Part shown: piece by piece, positions 19,200 through 29,902 of the stretch
Layout: each line of letters opens with the position of its first letter
How positions within the stretch are numbered: the first letter of the stretch is position 1
Origin: Mesorhizobium sp. ORS 3359
GTDB taxonomy: Bacteria > Pseudomonadota > Alphaproteobacteria > Rhizobiales > Rhizobiaceae
Direction of reading: 5' to 3'
Assembly (NCBI GenBank): GCA_000824845.1
Contig: CCNC01000094.1
Span: 239,377-303,376 of the forward strand
DNA length: 64,000 nucleotides
The notes under the pieces: model-generated
Database searches by the model: none
What the model saw: the letters and a program-made list of their open reading frames with translations, nothing else
What the model was told of the DNA's origin: nothing
Position numbers and translations under genes: made by a program

Positions 19200-20765
19200 C
19201 TACCACCATTTTTCCGGCTGAAATTTGCCCGCCGCTTGCTCGATGACATTGGCCGTCTGGAACAGCGTTTCCTCGTCGAACGGGCGGCCGATGAGCTGCA
19301 GGCCAAGCGGCAGGCCCCTGCCGTCGAGGCCGGCCGGCACGGAAATGCCGGGAAGGCCGGCCATGTTCACCGTCACGGTGAAGATGTCGTTGAGATACAT
19401 CTTGACCGGATCGGAGGCCATGTCCTCGTCGGCGATGCCGAAGGCGGCCGACGGGGTTGCAGGCGTCAGGATGACGTCGACGCCGGCGGCAAAGACATTC
19501 TCGAAGTCGCGCTTGATCAGCGTGCGCACCTTCTGCGCCTGCAGGTAATAGGCATCGTAATAGCCGGCCGACAGCACATAGGTGCCGATCATGATGCGGC
19601 GCTTGACCTCGCGGCCGAAGCCGGCGGCGCGCGTCTTCTCATACATGTCGATGATGTCCTTGCCGGGCACGCGCAGGCCGTAGCGCACGCCATCATAGCG
19701 CGCGAGGTTCGACGATGCCTCGGCTGGCGCCACGATGTAATAAGCCGGCAAGGCATATTTGGTGTGCGGCAGCGAGATGTCGACGATCTCGGCGCCTGCG
19801 TCCTTCAGCCAGGCAATACCCTTCTGCCAAAGCGCCTCGATGTCTTGCGGCATGCCGTTGACACGATACTCCTTCGGAATGCCGACCTTCATGCCCTTGA
19901 TCGGCTTGCCGATCGCAGCTTCATAGTCCGGTACCGGGCGATCGACCGAGGTCGTGTCCTTCGGATCGACCGAAGCCATCGACTTCAACAGGATCGCGGC
20001 GTCGCGCACGTCGCGCGCGATCGGCCCGGCCTGGTCGAGCGACGAGGCGAAGGCAACGATGCCCCAGCGCGAGCAGCGGCCATAGGTCGGCTTGATCCCG
20101 ACCGTTCCGGTGAAGGCGGCGGGCTGGCGGATCGAGCCGCCGGTATCGGTTGCGGTGGCGCCGGCGCACAGGAATGCGGCCACGGAAGACGCCGAACCGC
20201 CGGACGAGCCGCCCGGCACCAGCTGGGCGTTGTCCAAAGTCCGCGCCGTCCTCGTGCCGCCTGCTGAAACAAAGCCGCCGTCGCCCTGATGCGTCGTCGG
20301 CATGACGACCGTATCGACACGCGAGCGCCGCCACGGATTGATGACCGGGCCGTAATAGGAGGTCTCGTTCGACGAGCCCATGGCGAACTCGTCCATGTTG
20401 AGCTTGCCGAGCATCACCGCCCCGTCGGCCCACAGATTGGACGTTACGGTGGACTCGTAGCGCGGCCTAAAACCGTCCAGCACATGGCTGCAGGCCTGGG
20501 TATGAACGCCTTCAGTGGCGAACAGGTCCTTGATGCCGAGCGGGATACCCTCCAGCGCGCCGCCCTCGCCCTTGGCGAGCTTGGCATCGGAGGCTTTGGC
20601 CATCTCGCGCGCCTTGTCGGCCGTGACAGTTACATAGGCGTTCAGCACCGGATTGGCGCGATCGATCGCCGCGAGATAGGCCTCGGTGATCTCGGCCGCG
20701 GTGATCTCCTTGCTGCGCAGCTTGGCGCGGGCCTCGGAAATGGTGAGATGTGTGAGATCGCTCAT
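19200..20765 (-). CDS. gatA: Aspartyl/glutamyl-tRNA amidotransferase subunit A
   Basis: A 521-residue amidase subunit of GatCAB, which converts Glu-tRNA(Gln) and Asp-tRNA(Asn) to the amidated forms. The amidase signature is complete: catalytic Lys in PLGIKDLF, and [15 protein letters not shown] with the cis-Ser and nucleophile region, followed by ALCAGAT-type and [23 protein letters not shown] 20765 overlaps the GNAT stop by one base (TGATG), giving translational coupling. gatB is not in the window. Confidence 0.97.
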   Translation of the reverse strand: MSDLTHLTISEARAKLRSKEITAAEITEAYLAAIDRANPVLNAYVTVTADKAREMAKASDAKLAKGEGGALEGIPLGIKDLFATEGVHTQACSHVLDGFRPRYESTVTSNLWADGAVMLGKLNMDEFAMGSSNETSYYGPVINPWRRSRVDTVVMPTTHQGDGGFVSAGGTRTARTLDNAQLVPGGSSGGSASSVAAFLCAGATATDTGGSIRQPAAFTGTVGIKPTYGRCSRWGIVAFASSLDQAGPIARDVRDAAILLKSMASVDPKDTTSVDRPVPDYEAAIGKPIKGMKVGIPKEYRVNGMPQDIEALWQKGIAWLKDAGAEIVDISLPHTKYALPAYYIVAPAEASSNLARYDGVRYGLRVPGKDIIDMYEKTRAAGFGREVKRRIMIGTYVLSAGYYDAYYLQAQKVRTLIKRDFENVFAAGVDVILTPATPSAAFGIADEDMASDPVKMYLNDIFTVTVNMAGLPGISVPAGLDGRGLPLGLQLIGRPFDEETLFQTANVIEQAAGKFQPEKWW

Positions 20766-21223
20766 CAGGCAAGGCTCTTTTCGTAAAACACCGACCATTC
20801 GGAGTCGGGATAATCCAGCACCGGTCCGCAACGCGTGAATCCGGCGCGCTCATAGACGGTCCAGGCGGCGGGATGGCGATCGCCGGTTTCCAGCACCAGG
20901 CGCGTCAGCCCTTCCTCCCGGGCAAGCGCCTCGACCCGCCCGACGATCTCGGAGCCGATCTTCATGCCGCGATACGAAGGCCGCGTATACATGCGCTTGA
21001 CCTCGCCGGTCGCCTGGTCGTGGCGCTTCAGCGCGCCGCAACCGACGGCAAGGCCGTTGTCGCGCGCGATGAACACCGTCGTGTCCGAGCCGGCCATCTG
21101 CTCGACCGTCAGGTGATAGCAATGCTCGGCCGGCGTCAGCTCGAGCAGCGCGGCGTTGAGTTCGGCGACCAGCGCGCGCACGTCGTCCTGCAGAGGCGTC
21201 TCGACGGCTATCTCGACAGCCAC
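20765..21223 (-). CDS. GNAT-family N-acetyltransferase within the gat operon
   Basis: A 152-residue acetyltransferase. The acetyl-CoA-binding A/B motif is visible ([24 protein letters not shown], an RxxGxG/A-type loop), followed by [21 protein letters not shown]. Substrate unknown. It starts at GTG 21223, three bases after the gatC stop, with GGTGGTGGAG upstream, and ends one base into gatA, so it is firmly inside the gatC-gatA operon. A link to amino-acid or tRNA metabolism is only suggested by this position. Confidence 0.9.
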   Translation of the reverse strand: MAVEIAVETPLQDDVRALVAELNAALLELTPAEHCYHLTVEQMAGSDTTVFIARDNGLAVGCGALKRHDQATGEVKRMYTRPSYRGMKIGSEIVGRVEALAREEGLTRLVLETGDRHPAAWTVYERAGFTRCGPVLDYPDSEWSVFYEKSLA

Positions 21224-21226
21224 GGC

Positions 21227-21514
21227 CTACTCCACCACCTTCGGAACGAGGAAGAAGTTCTCTTCCGTTGCCGGCGCGTTGGCAACGATGTCGGCGGGCT
21301 TGTTGCCGTCGGTGACGACATCCTGGCGCTTCTTCATCTCCATCGGCGTGACCGAGGTCATCGGCTCGACGCCCGAGACATCGACCTCGTTCAATTGCTC
21401 GACGAAGCCGAGAATGGCGTTCAATTCGCCGGTCATGCGCTCGGCATCCTCCTCACTCACCGCGATACGGGCAAGGCGCGCGACGCGCTTCACGGTCTGA
21501 AGATCAACGGACAT
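21227..21514 (-). CDS. gatC: Aspartyl/glutamyl-tRNA amidotransferase subunit C
   Basis: The 95-residue GatC belt subunit that holds GatA and GatB together. It begins [20 protein letters not shown] and contains [21 protein letters not shown] and [11 protein letters not shown], all typical. ATG 21514 follows GAGGCGAAAAG; an upstream in-frame start lacks support. First gene of the gatC-GNAT-gatA unit. Confidence 0.96.
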   Translation of the reverse strand: MSVDLQTVKRVARLARIAVSEEDAERMTGELNAILGFVEQLNEVDVSGVEPMTSVTPMEMKKRQDVVTDGNKPADIVANAPATEENFFLVPKVVE

Positions 21515-21628
21515 GTTCTTTTCGCCTCGGGAAAACCAGTCCGGGCTATAGCGGCGCGGCGTCTGCCGCGCAACATGCATGATGCCGGAGCGATTGCGCC
21601 CGTTGCCCCCAATGGTCGATGAGGCGAC

Positions 21629-22336
21629 CTAGATTGTGATCGCCTTGCCGATCTCGGGCAGCGCCACGTCGACGCCCGAGCCTTCCATGCCGGCGACGAA
21701 TTTGTCGGCGGTCTGGTCGATCATCGGGAAAGTGCCGAAATGGCAGGGAACGACGGTATCGAAGCCGAAGAACCGGCGGCAGGCAAGAGCCGCCACCGCG
21801 CCGCCCATGGTGAAGCGGTCGCCGATCGGCACGATGCCGATCTTGGGATCGTGCAACTCGTTGATCAGCGCCATGTCGGAGAAGATGTCGGTGTCGCCCA
21901 TGTGGTAGAGCGTCTTGTCTTCGGGAAAATGCAGGACGAGCCCACCCGGATTGCCGAGATAGGTGTTGGTGCCGCCTTCACCGCCGAAGGAGGACGAATG
22001 CAGCGCCTGGACGAATGTCGTGGTGAACGGTCCGCAATCGACGGTGCCGCCGATATTGCCCGGATTGATCTTGTCGCCGCTGACGCCCTGGCCGACGAGG
22101 TACATGCAGATCTCGAAATTGGCGACCAGCATGGCACCGCTTTTCTTCAGCACCTCGACCGCGCCGCTGACATGGTCGTTATGGCCGTGGGTCAGGAGAA
22201 CGTGCGTCACACCTTCCGCCGGCCCTTCCCAGCCGCCCGTCCAGGACGGATTGCCGACCAGATAGGGGTCGATGAGAATGGTGGCGTCCTTGGTCTCGAC
22301 GCGGAATGCCGAATGCCCGTACCAGATCAGTTTCAT
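21629..22336 (-). CDS. UPF0173-type metal-dependent hydrolase (metallo-beta-lactamase fold)
   Basis: A 235-residue protein of the UPF0173 (YtkL) subgroup of the metallo-beta-lactamase fold. It opens [14 protein letters not shown] and has the metal motif [13 protein letters not shown] (HxHxDH), with further metal-site residues in YHMGDTDIF and [10 protein letters not shown]. The physiological substrate is unknown. It is divergent from ruvX; the 118-base gap holds both promoters. Confidence 0.9.
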   Translation of the reverse strand: MKLIWYGHSAFRVETKDATILIDPYLVGNPSWTGGWEGPAEGVTHVLLTHGHNDHVSGAVEVLKKSGAMLVANFEICMYLVGQGVSGDKINPGNIGGTVDCGPFTTTFVQALHSSSFGGEGGTNTYLGNPGGLVLHFPEDKTLYHMGDTDIFSDMALINELHDPKIGIVPIGDRFTMGGAVAALACRRFFGFDTVVPCHFGTFPMIDQTADKFVAGMEGSGVDVALPEIGKAITI

Positions 22337-22454
22337 GAATGCTTCCTCGATTTTCCCGTTGCCAAAGGATAGAACGCTGGCGGCAAATTTAAAGTGGCGC
22401 AGCGCTTCCTAACGTCAAAAGGATGTGTGACGCCCAAATGTCAGGGGAAAGCGG

Positions 22455-22937
22455 TTGGGCATTATTTCAATCGAGGACCTGCCGGAGCGTCTCGCCAACG
22501 GCAAGGCGCTCGCCGGGCTCGATCTCGGCGACAAGACGATCGGCGTGGCCGTCTCCGACCGCAGGCTATCCTTCGCCCACCCGCGCCCTGTGATCCTGCG
22601 CAAGAAATTTTCGCTCGATGCCGCCCAACTGCTGGCTCAGCTCGCGAAGGACAATGTCGGCGCCATCGTGCTTGGCCTTCCCGTTAACATGGACGGCTCG
22701 GAAGGGCCCCGCGCACAGAAATCGCGCGCCTTTGTCCGCAACATGGCGCCGCTTTCGGACCTGCCCTTCGTGCTGTGGGACGAGCGGCTGTCGACGGTCG
22801 CTGCCGAGCGGACGCTGATCGAGATGGACTTCTCGCGCAAGAAGCGCGCCGGCAAGATCGATTCGGCCGCCGCCGCCTTTATTCTGCAGGGAGCGTTGGA
22901 CCGGCTTCAGTCGCTTGGCCGAGCCGATCGGGGCTGA
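22455..22937 (+). CDS. ruvX: RuvX/YqgF Holliday-junction resolvase-like nuclease
   Basis: A 160-residue YqgF protein with RNase-H fold, implicated in 16S rRNA 5' maturation and resolvase-like nuclease activity. Metal-site residues are in [30 protein letters not shown] and [11 protein letters not shown], with [15 protein letters not shown] at the end. The start is TTG 22455 with AGGGGAAA upstream. Its last 59 bases overlap the convergent DUF6105-like gene. Confidence 0.92.
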   Translation: MGIISIEDLPERLANGKALAGLDLGDKTIGVAVSDRRLSFAHPRPVILRKKFSLDAAQLLAQLAKDNVGAIVLGLPVNMDGSEGPRAQKSRAFVRNMAPLSDLPFVLWDERLSTVAAERTLIEMDFSRKKRAGKIDSAAAAFILQGALDRLQSLGRADRG

Positions 22938-23220
22938 TGTCGCCCTGCCGGCGCTGCCTTATCCATTCGGCGATGTTGCGGCGGCGGCGGAAGGCCCACA
23001 GCCCCATGAGCAGGAAGAAGTCGAAAACGCAGGTCCGCGCCACCATGCCCGGTATGATGGCCGGGTCGACGCCGAGCATCTGGCCATAGAGCTGGAAGGC
23101 GAAATCGTGCACCTGCCGGCTCAGCATCGCGTAGCCGAAATTCATGTCGTTGGCCGACAGGAAGAACCATCCCCAGAAGATGGCCATCGGAGCAGCCCAG
23201 AGTGTGAATATCGTGCGCAT
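22879..23220 (-). CDS. small membrane protein, DUF6105-like
   Basis: A 113-residue protein with two hydrophobic segments ([17 protein letters not shown] near the N-terminus and [14 protein letters not shown] near residue 65) and the sequence [20 protein letters not shown] between them. It resembles what I recall of DUF6105; the number is tentative and the function unknown. Its ATG overlaps the upstream gene's stop by one base (TGATG), so the two are coupled. The last ~20 codons lie over the ruvX 3' end. Confidence 0.65.
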   Translation of the reverse strand: MRTIFTLWAAPMAIFWGWFFLSANDMNFGYAMLSRQVHDFAFQLYGQMLGVDPAIIPGMVARTCVFDFFLLMGLWAFRRRRNIAEWIRQRRQGDISPDRLGQATEAGPTLPAE

Positions 23221-23810
23221 CAGCGCCTGCCTCCAGGCTTGCTTTCCGGACGGCCTGATATGCGCGAAAGCAAGGAGCTGTGCGCGGCCCCCATCGCCAT
23301 GCGCGAGGCGGCACGAACATCGCCCTGGGGCAAATTCATTGCGGCGGCAAGGGCGGAGCGGCGCTCGGCCGTCACCGCAACATAGGAGGCAAGCAGTGCC
23401 GTCATCTGAATGCCGACAATCACGAACAGGCCGTCGATGCCTTGCGCCACGCCGCCGATGAGAATCAGCGAAAGCAGCGACGATGCGAAGATGAAAGCGA
23501 CCCGCGCAACGCTTTCGCCTGCGTCCGGCCTTGCCGCGCCGTTGAGCAGCGTTTCGACAAAGGCCCAGCAGAACAACACCGCGACGGTCAGGAGCGCGAC
23601 CGAAAGCGGCGCGACCACGGCGACATTTTCAAGCTGCGGAAACCGGCCGCCCTGGATCGAGAGGCCAAGCACGCCAAGCGCCGCTGCTATGCCCCGGCTG
23701 CCGTCCATGCAGACATAGGCAAGCAGGGCGAAAACCACCGCCCAATGCAAGGCCAGAACTGAGCTCAAGACGTGCCGCATACGGATCCTGCTTCGCGGAG
23801 CCCGGGCCAT
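23220..23810 (-). CDS. hypothetical membrane protein
   Basis: A 196-residue protein I do not recognise. It has four likely membrane helices (about 14-35, 66-88, 100-120 and 125-145) with charged ends and a basic C-terminal tail. ATG 23810 has TAGGGAAGGG six bases upstream; a second ATG at 23780 has AGGAT and is possible. It is coupled by a one-base overlap to the DUF6105-like gene, suggesting the two membrane proteins act together. Confidence 0.65.
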   Translation of the reverse strand: MARAPRSRIRMRHVLSSVLALHWAVVFALLAYVCMDGSRGIAAALGVLGLSIQGGRFPQLENVAVVAPLSVALLTVAVLFCWAFVETLLNGAARPDAGESVARVAFIFASSLLSLILIGGVAQGIDGLFVIVGIQMTALLASYVAVTAERRSALAAAMNLPQGDVRAASRMAMGAAHSSLLSRISGRPESKPGGRR

Positions 23811-23949
23811 GGTTAACCCTTCCCTACTCCAGCAAGCGGAGATTGGGCTTTGCGAAGGTCCGCCGCAATGGAAACCATTTGTTAAGGTTAACGGCTATCC
23901 ACAGGCCGACAATTGGCGGATGGCATCATGCTCCGTCGCCAGAGCCGGA

Positions 23950-25578
23950 TCAGGTCACCGGCGGATAGAGCGTGTCGATGATCATGCGCGCATCATGGCG
24001 CGAGTCGAGCATGCCGTAGGTGGTGCGCCACTGGCCGCCGAGCCGGGTTTCGACGAAGGCGTCGGCGATCCGCCCTGCTCCCAGCCTGCGAAGCTCCGCC
24101 GCGGCCGCCGAAAGCGCGAGCTGTTCCGTCAACAGGCGCGCCGACCCTTGGTCGGTCGCGGCGACCTGCATGGCCGCCTTCAGCACGCCGATGGTGCCGC
24201 GTCCGCCGGTGCCGAGATCGCGGTCGATGCCCGCGAGCACCTCCTCGAACAGGCCGGGCGCGCGGCCGAGCACGCGCAGCACGTCGAGCGCCATGACATT
24301 GCCCGAGCCCTCCCAGATCGCGTTGACCGGCGCCTCCCGGTAGTAGCGGGCTAGCGGCGCTTCCTCGACATAGCCATTCCCGCCAAGGCATTCCATCGCC
24401 TCGTAAAGCAGCGCCGGCGCGATCTTGCAGACCCAGTATTTGACCACAGGCGTCATGGCCCGGGCAAAGGCCGCCTCGCCGCGATCGCTGGCCGCCTCGT
24501 CGAAGGAGCGCGCCAGCCGGAACGACAGCGCCGTGGCCGCGGCGACGTCGAGCGCCATGTCGGCGAGAACCCGCTGCATCAGCGGCTGGTCGATCAGGTT
24601 CGAGCTGAACACCTGGCGATGGCGCGTGTGGTGCACGGCCTCGGCAAGGCCCGCCCGCATCAGCGCCGACGAAGCGACCGCGCAGTCCAGCCTCGTCAGC
24701 GTCACCATGTCCATGATGGTCTTCACGCCGGCGCCCGGATCGCCGACCATCTCGCCGATGGCGTTGACGAACTCCACCTCCGACGAGGCGTTGGAGCGGT
24801 TGCCGAGCTTGTCCTTCAGCCGCTGGAAGCGGAAACCGTTGCCGGAGCCGTCGCCCAGGATGCGCGGCACGAGGAAGCAGGACAGCCCCTCCGGCGCCTG
24901 ACCGAGCACAAGGAAGGCGTCCGACATCGGCGCCGACATGAACCATTTGTGGCCGGTGAGCCGATAAAAACCGCTTCCCGTGCGCTCCGCCCTGGTGGTG
25001 TTGGCGCGAACGTCGGTGCCGCCCTGCTTCTCGGTCATGCCCATGCCGAGCGTCAGCCCGGTCTTCTGCACCGGCGGCTTCTGGGTCTGGTCGTATTTGC
25101 GCGTCGTCACGCGCGGCGCCCATTCGCGGAAAAGCTTCGGGCTCGCCATCAGCGCCGCCAGCGAGGCACTGGTCATGGTGATCGGGCACAGATGCCCCGT
25201 CTCGAGCTCGGCGGTCAGATAGAAGCGCGCCGCCCTCACCTGATGGCGGCGGCCGATCTCGGCGTCGCCGTTTTCCCAGACGGAAGAATGCAGGCCGCCG
25301 GCAACCGAGCGGCGCATCAAGGCGTGATAAGCCGGATGGTATTCGACCAGGTCGAGGCGCCGGCCCTGGCGGTCATGCGTGCGCAATTTCGGCGTGTCGG
25401 TGTTGGCGAGGCGGGCAAGCTCCTGCGCCTCCTGCGTCATCACGAACCGGCCAAGCCCGTCGAGATCCTTGCGCACGGGATCGGAAAAACGCTCGGCAAG
25501 CTGGATGAGCAACGGATCGCCCCGCCAAGCGTTGCCGCCCGTCAACGGCGGCGGCTGGTTGATCACCTCGTCGGTCAC
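23950..25578 (-). CDS. aidB: AidB-like acyl-CoA dehydrogenase-family flavoprotein
   Basis: A 542-residue acyl-CoA dehydrogenase-family flavoprotein very close in pattern to E. coli AidB: LARLANTDTPKLRTHDRQGR, LCPITMTSASL, GMGMTEKQGGTDVRANTTRA, GHKWFMSAPMSDAF, RLKDKLGNRSNASSEVEF, AMECLGGNGYVEEAPLARYY and EAPVNAIWEGSGN. AidB is an alkylation-inducible protein that binds DNA and FAD and protects against methylation damage; acyl-CoA activity is weak. The start is GTG 25578 with AAGGAAG upstream. It is divergent from pyrB. Whether it belongs to an Ada-type response cannot be seen here. Confidence 0.85.
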   Translation of the reverse strand: MTDEVINQPPPLTGGNAWRGDPLLIQLAERFSDPVRKDLDGLGRFVMTQEAQELARLANTDTPKLRTHDRQGRRLDLVEYHPAYHALMRRSVAGGLHSSVWENGDAEIGRRHQVRAARFYLTAELETGHLCPITMTSASLAALMASPKLFREWAPRVTTRKYDQTQKPPVQKTGLTLGMGMTEKQGGTDVRANTTRAERTGSGFYRLTGHKWFMSAPMSDAFLVLGQAPEGLSCFLVPRILGDGSGNGFRFQRLKDKLGNRSNASSEVEFVNAIGEMVGDPGAGVKTIMDMVTLTRLDCAVASSALMRAGLAEAVHHTRHRQVFSSNLIDQPLMQRVLADMALDVAAATALSFRLARSFDEAASDRGEAAFARAMTPVVKYWVCKIAPALLYEAMECLGGNGYVEEAPLARYYREAPVNAIWEGSGNVMALDVLRVLGRAPGLFEEVLAGIDRDLGTGGRGTIGVLKAAMQVAATDQGSARLLTEQLALSAAAAELRRLGAGRIADAFVETRLGGQWRTTYGMLDSRHDARMIIDTLYPPVT

Positions 25579-25739
25579 GCGTCTTCCTTACTTCCCAGGC
25601 CGCGATCACGAATCCGAGGCCATCCGGCCTTATAGCCCAAGCGTTGCGGCACGCGCGACGAAAATACCGGGGAGAACGCCCGCAATCCAAAGCTGGCGCT
25701 TGCGGCGGGCCGGACCGCACCCTATAGCAGCGCCTTGAG

Positions 25740-26705
25740 ATGACCGACGCTTCGTCCCTGCCGCTCTTTCCCCACCGCCATCTTCTGGGCATCCGCGATC
25801 TTTCCCCCGGCGATATCGAGCTGCTGCTCGATCGGGCGGACCAGGCCGTGGCAATCTCACGGCAATCGGAAAAGAAGACCTCGACGCTGCGCGGCCGCAC
25901 CCAGATCAACCTGTTCTACGAGGCCTCGACCCGCACGCAATCGTCCTTCGAGCTCGCCGGCAAGCGTCTCGGCGCCGACGTCATGAACATGTCGGTGGCG
26001 AGCTCCTCGGTGAAGAAGGGCGAGACGCTGATCGATACGGCGATGACGCTCAACGCCATGCGGCCCGACATCCTGATCATCCGCCACCAGTCGGCAGGCG
26101 CCGCCGCCCTGCTCGCCCAGAAGGTCGGCTGCTCGGTGGTCAATGCCGGCGACGGCGCGCATGAGCATCCAACCCAGGCGCTGCTCGATGCGCTGACCAT
26201 CCGCCGCGCCAAGGGCCCGCTGTCGAAGCTGATCGTGGCGATCTGCGGCGACATCCTGCATTCGCGCGTCGCCCGCTCCAACATCATGCTGTTGAACGCG
26301 CTCGGCGCGCAGGTGCGTGTCGTTGCGCCCTCGACGCTGCTGCCCTCCGGCATTGATCGGATGGGCGTCATCGTCGCGCGCTCGATGGCCGAGGGGCTGA
26401 AGGATGCCGATGTCGTGATGATGCTGCGCCTGCAGCGCGAGCGCATGGAAGGCGCCTTCGTGCCGTCGATCCGTGAATATTTCCGCTATTTCGGCCTCGA
26501 TGCCGAAAAGCTGAAAGCCGCCAAGGACGATGCGCTGGTCATGCATCCGGGACCGATGAACCGCGGCGTCGAGATCGCCTCCGAAATTGCCGACGGGCCG
26601 CAAAGCGTCATCCAGGAACAGGTGGAGATGGGGGTCGCCGTGCGCATGGCGGTCATGGAGGCGCTGCTCGACCCGCGCCGCAACCATGAGGGGCGCGGCG
26701 CATGA
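25740..26705 (+). CDS. pyrB: Aspartate carbamoyltransferase catalytic subunit
   Basis: A 321-residue ATCase catalytic chain, which joins carbamoyl phosphate and aspartate in pyrimidine synthesis. Carbamoyl-phosphate site [12 protein letters not shown], the swinging-loop lysine region [24 protein letters not shown] and [13 protein letters not shown] are all present. No pyrI is adjacent. It overlaps the pyrC-like gene by four bases (ATGA), the arrangement seen where ATCase needs an inactive dihydroorotase partner for assembly. Start ATG 25740, with a CCTTGAG just before it. Confidence 0.97.
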   Translation: MTDASSLPLFPHRHLLGIRDLSPGDIELLLDRADQAVAISRQSEKKTSTLRGRTQINLFYEASTRTQSSFELAGKRLGADVMNMSVASSSVKKGETLIDTAMTLNAMRPDILIIRHQSAGAAALLAQKVGCSVVNAGDGAHEHPTQALLDALTIRRAKGPLSKLIVAICGDILHSRVARSNIMLLNALGAQVRVVAPSTLLPSGIDRMGVIVARSMAEGLKDADVVMMLRLQRERMEGAFVPSIREYFRYFGLDAEKLKAAKDDALVMHPGPMNRGVEIASEIADGPQSVIQEQVEMGVAVRMAVMEALLDPRRNHEGRGA

Positions 26706-28000
26706 GCGTGACCGTCTTCAGCAAGGCGCATATCGTCGACCCGTCGCGCGGCGTCGACGAGATCGGCAGCGTCATCGTCGACGGCCGCAAGATCGTAGCA
26801 GCCGGCAGGGCAGCGCTGAACCAGGGCGTGCCGGAAGGCGCCACCGTGGTCGACTGCGCCGGCAAGACAATCGTTCCAGGCCTTGTCGACGCGCGCGTCT
26901 TCATCGGCGAACCCGGTGGCGAGCATCGCGAGACCATCGCCTCGGCGAGCGTGGCGGCGGCGGCCGGTGGCGTCACCTCCATCGTCATGATGCCCGATAC
27001 CGATCCGGTGATCGACAATGTAGCGCTGGTCGAATTCGTGCTGCGCACCGCGCGCGACACCGCAAGCGTCAACATCTTCCCGGCGGCCGCGATCACCAAG
27101 GGCCTCGAAGGCCGCGAGATGACCGAGTTCGGCCTTCTGCGCGAAGCCGGCGCCGTCGCCTACACCGACGGGCGCCACACCATCGCCAACGCGCTGGTGA
27201 TGCGCCGCGCGCTGACCTATGCCCGCGATTTCGGCGGCGTGATCGCGCATGAGACGCAGGACGCCGACCTCGCCTCGTCCGGCGTGATGAATGAAGGGCT
27301 CTATGCGAGCTGGCTCGGCCTGTCGGGCATTCCGCGCGAAGCCGAGCTGATCCCGCTCGAACGCGACCTGGCGCTGGCCCGGCTGACCGGCGGCGCCTAC
27401 CACGCCGCCAAGATTTCGTCATCGATGGCGGCCGGCGCGGTGAACCGGGCCAAGACCGACGGCGCCAATGTCACGGCGGGTGTGGCCATCCACAATCTGT
27501 CGTTGAACGAGAACGACGTCGGCGAATACCGCACCTTCTTCCGCCTGACCCCGCCCTTGCGAGCAGAAGATGATCGGCTGGCGATGATCGAGGCGATCAA
27601 GGACGGCACGATCGACATCATCGTTTCCTCGCACGACCCGCAGGACGTCGACACCAAGCGCCTGCCCTTCGCCGACGCGGCCGCCGGCGCGATCGGGCTG
27701 GAGACGCTGCTTGGCGCAGCACTTCGGCTCTATCACAATGGCGACGTGCCGCTGCTCAGGCTGATCGAGACGCTGTCCACCGCGCCGGCGAGATTGTTCG
27801 GCCTGCCGGGCGGCACGCTGCAGCCGGGCGCGCCGGCCGATCTCGCGGTCGTCGATCTCGACGAGCCGTGGATCGTCAGTGAAGGCGGCTTGCGCTCGCG
27901 CTCGAAGAACACCTGTTTCGAAGGCGCGCGGCTGCAGGGCAGGGTCCTGCAGACTGTGGTCGCGGGCCGCACCGTGTTTTCCGCACATCCGACGCATTGA
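26702..28000 (+). CDS. Dihydroorotase-like protein lacking metal ligands (PyrC')
   Basis: A 432-residue amidohydrolase-fold protein of the dihydroorotase family, directly overlapping pyrB by ATGA. The fold is preserved ([48 protein letters not shown]), but the catalytic metal site is not: the HxH after PGLVD reads R65-V-F67, the histidine of the YHxxHIS motif is K237, and the Asp of DHAPH is S310. H183 remains. It therefore looks catalytically dead. In Pseudomonas an inactive PyrC' is required for ATCase structure; the same role is inferred here. A functional dihydroorotase must be encoded elsewhere. Confidence 0.88.
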   Translation: MSVTVFSKAHIVDPSRGVDEIGSVIVDGRKIVAAGRAALNQGVPEGATVVDCAGKTIVPGLVDARVFIGEPGGEHRETIASASVAAAAGGVTSIVMMPDTDPVIDNVALVEFVLRTARDTASVNIFPAAAITKGLEGREMTEFGLLREAGAVAYTDGRHTIANALVMRRALTYARDFGGVIAHETQDADLASSGVMNEGLYASWLGLSGIPREAELIPLERDLALARLTGGAYHAAKISSSMAAGAVNRAKTDGANVTAGVAIHNLSLNENDVGEYRTFFRLTPPLRAEDDRLAMIEAIKDGTIDIIVSSHDPQDVDTKRLPFADAAAGAIGLETLLGAALRLYHNGDVPLLRLIETLSTAPARLFGLPGGTLQPGAPADLAVVDLDEPWIVSEGGLRSRSKNTCFEGARLQGRVLQTVVAGRTVFSAHPTH

Positions 28001-28167
28001 GCGCTGCCAAGTCTGCCAGGCACGGAGTTGCTTGGCGAACCCTCTCGACTCTACCATTATGCTCGACTGATGCCCGAGCAGCGCCCGCTATTGCAAACTA
28101 GAGTTGCATATCGCAAATTACATCAATCCTAAGGCGAAAGCTCGGACGAAAGAATATGGGGGAAACG

Positions 28168-28749
28168 ATGGGTTACGCGATCGCGCTCGTCTTCGGCTAT
28201 CTGCTCGGCTCGATACCGTTCGGACTTCTGATCACTCGCGCGGCCGGTCTCGGCGACGTCCGCAACATCGGTTCCGGCAATATCGGCGCGACCAATGTGC
28301 TGAGGACAGGCAATAAGGGGCTCGCTGCCGCAACGCTGCTGCTCGATGCGCTGAAAGGCACCGCCGCCGCCCTCATAGCCGGGCATTTTTCGCCGGACTT
28401 CGGGCTTCTGGCTGGTTTCGGCGCCTTCCTCGGCCATCTCTTCCCGGTCTGGCTCGGCTTCAAAGGCGGCAAGGGCGTCGCCACCTATCTCGGCGTGCTG
28501 CTCGGCCTTGCATGGCAAGGCATGCTCGTCTTCGCCGTCGTCTGGCTCGCCATGGCCTTTCTGTTTCGATACTCCTCTCTGGCCGCGCTGGCGGCGGCGG
28601 TCATCGTGCCGATCGCGCTCTATTTCATCAGCACGCCGCAGATCGCCGGCCTGTTCGCCGTGATGAGCCTGATCGTGATTGCCAAGCACCATGCCAACAT
28701 CTCGCGGCTGCTGGCCGGCACCGAAGGCAAGATCGGGGCTAAGGGATGA
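28168..28749 (+). CDS. plsY: Glycerol-3-phosphate acyltransferase PlsY
   Basis: A 193-residue multi-pass inner-membrane enzyme that acylates glycerol-3-phosphate with acyl phosphate, the first step of phospholipid synthesis. The three PlsY motifs are visible: [25 protein letters not shown] and [22 protein letters not shown] 28168 has GGGGGA five bases before it; an in-frame ATG four codons upstream is weaker. It overlaps dprA by four bases (ATGA). Confidence 0.94.
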   Translation: MGYAIALVFGYLLGSIPFGLLITRAAGLGDVRNIGSGNIGATNVLRTGNKGLAAATLLLDALKGTAAALIAGHFSPDFGLLAGFGAFLGHLFPVWLGFKGGKGVATYLGVLLGLAWQGMLVFAVVWLAMAFLFRYSSLAALAAAVIVPIALYFISTPQIAGLFAVMSLIVIAKHHANISRLLAGTEGKIGAKG

Positions 28750-29873
28750 GCGCTCCGGCCGCCGGCCCGCGTCTCAGCGACCGGCAGCGGCTTGCCTGGC
28801 TTCGGCTGATCCGCACGCCCAATGTCGGTCCGGCTTCGTTTCGCGAGCTGATCAACCGCTTCGGCTCGGCCGAAGCAGCACTCGAGATGCTGCCCGAATT
28901 GATGATCTCCGGCGGCGCCAGTCGCATCGTCCGCATCCCTTCCGTCGCCGAGGCGGAAGCCGAGCTGGACGCCGCCCGGCGCGCCGGCGCCCGCTTCGTC
29001 GGTATCGGCGAAGCCGATTATCCGACCTTGCTGAAGACCTTGGACAATCCGCCGCCGCTGCTGGCGGTGAAAGGCGAAGGCGCGGTCTTCCGCATGCCGG
29101 CAGTGGCGATTGTCGGCGCCCGCAACGCGTCGCTGGCCGGCATCAAGATGGCGCGCATGCTGGCGGCCGACCTCGGCCGCGAAGGCTACGCCATCGTTTC
29201 CGGCCTGGCGCGCGGCATCGATACGGCCGCGCACAAAGGCAGCGTTTCGACCGGAACCATCGGCGTGCTGGCCGGCGGGCTCGATGTCCCCTACCCGCCC
29301 GAGAATGCCGGCCTGTGCGACGAGATCGCCGATCGCGGCGGCGCCATCGTTTCGGAAATGCCCTTCGCCTGGCAGCCGCGAGCCCAGGATTTCCCGCGCC
29401 GCAACCGACTTGTCGCCGGCATGGCGCTCGGCCTGGTGGTGGTGGAAGCCACGCAGCGTTCCGGCTCGCTGATCAGCGCACGCCTCGCCAATGACATGGG
29501 CCGGCTGGTCTTTGCCGTGCCGGGCTCGCCGCTCGACCCGCGCGCCGCCGGCTGCAACGCGCTGCTCAAGGACGGCGTCACGCTGGTCACCGAAGCCGCC
29601 GACGTGCTCGGCGCGCTGGCACCGCTTGCCGGCACCCGCCCTCCAAGAACCGCGCCGCTTGCCGAGGCGCCCGACATCTCGGCCCTGCCGCCGCCCGGCG
29701 AAAACGAACGCGCCGATGTGCTGGAGGCGCTGGGACCCACGCCGACAGGCATAGATGAGATCATCCGCCACACGGGGTTAAGCGCCGCGCAGATTGCGAT
29801 GGTGCTGCTTGAACTCGACCTCGCCGGCCGGATCGAGCGTCACGCCGGCGGGAATGTATCGCTTATCGCATGA
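28746..29873 (+). CDS. dprA: DNA-processing protein DprA (Smf)
   Basis: A 375-residue DprA, which binds incoming single-stranded DNA during transformation and loads RecA. A helical N-terminal region ([17 protein letters not shown]) precedes the Rossmann-like core with [56 protein letters not shown] and [15 protein letters not shown]. The C-terminus has a winged-helix-like DprA WH domain ([19 protein letters not shown]). It overlaps plsY by four bases. Natural competence of the host is not implied. Confidence 0.95.
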   Translation: MSAPAAGPRLSDRQRLAWLRLIRTPNVGPASFRELINRFGSAEAALEMLPELMISGGASRIVRIPSVAEAEAELDAARRAGARFVGIGEADYPTLLKTLDNPPPLLAVKGEGAVFRMPAVAIVGARNASLAGIKMARMLAADLGREGYAIVSGLARGIDTAAHKGSVSTGTIGVLAGGLDVPYPPENAGLCDEIADRGGAIVSEMPFAWQPRAQDFPRRNRLVAGMALGLVVVEATQRSGSLISARLANDMGRLVFAVPGSPLDPRAAGCNALLKDGVTLVTEAADVLGALAPLAGTRPPRTAPLAEAPDISALPPPGENERADVLEALGPTPTGIDEIIRHTGLSAAQIAMVLLELDLAGRIERHAGGNVSLIA

Positions 29874-29902
29874 CTTGGCGCAGGCGGGCAGAGCCAACTT
29901 CC

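Noticed and set aside
23809..23816. CtrA half-site TTAACCAT over the start codon of the 23.2-23.8 kb gene
   Set aside because: The full CtrA consensus TTAA-N7-TTAA is not present; TTAAGGTTAA about 70 bases away has the wrong spacing. A chance match is likely.
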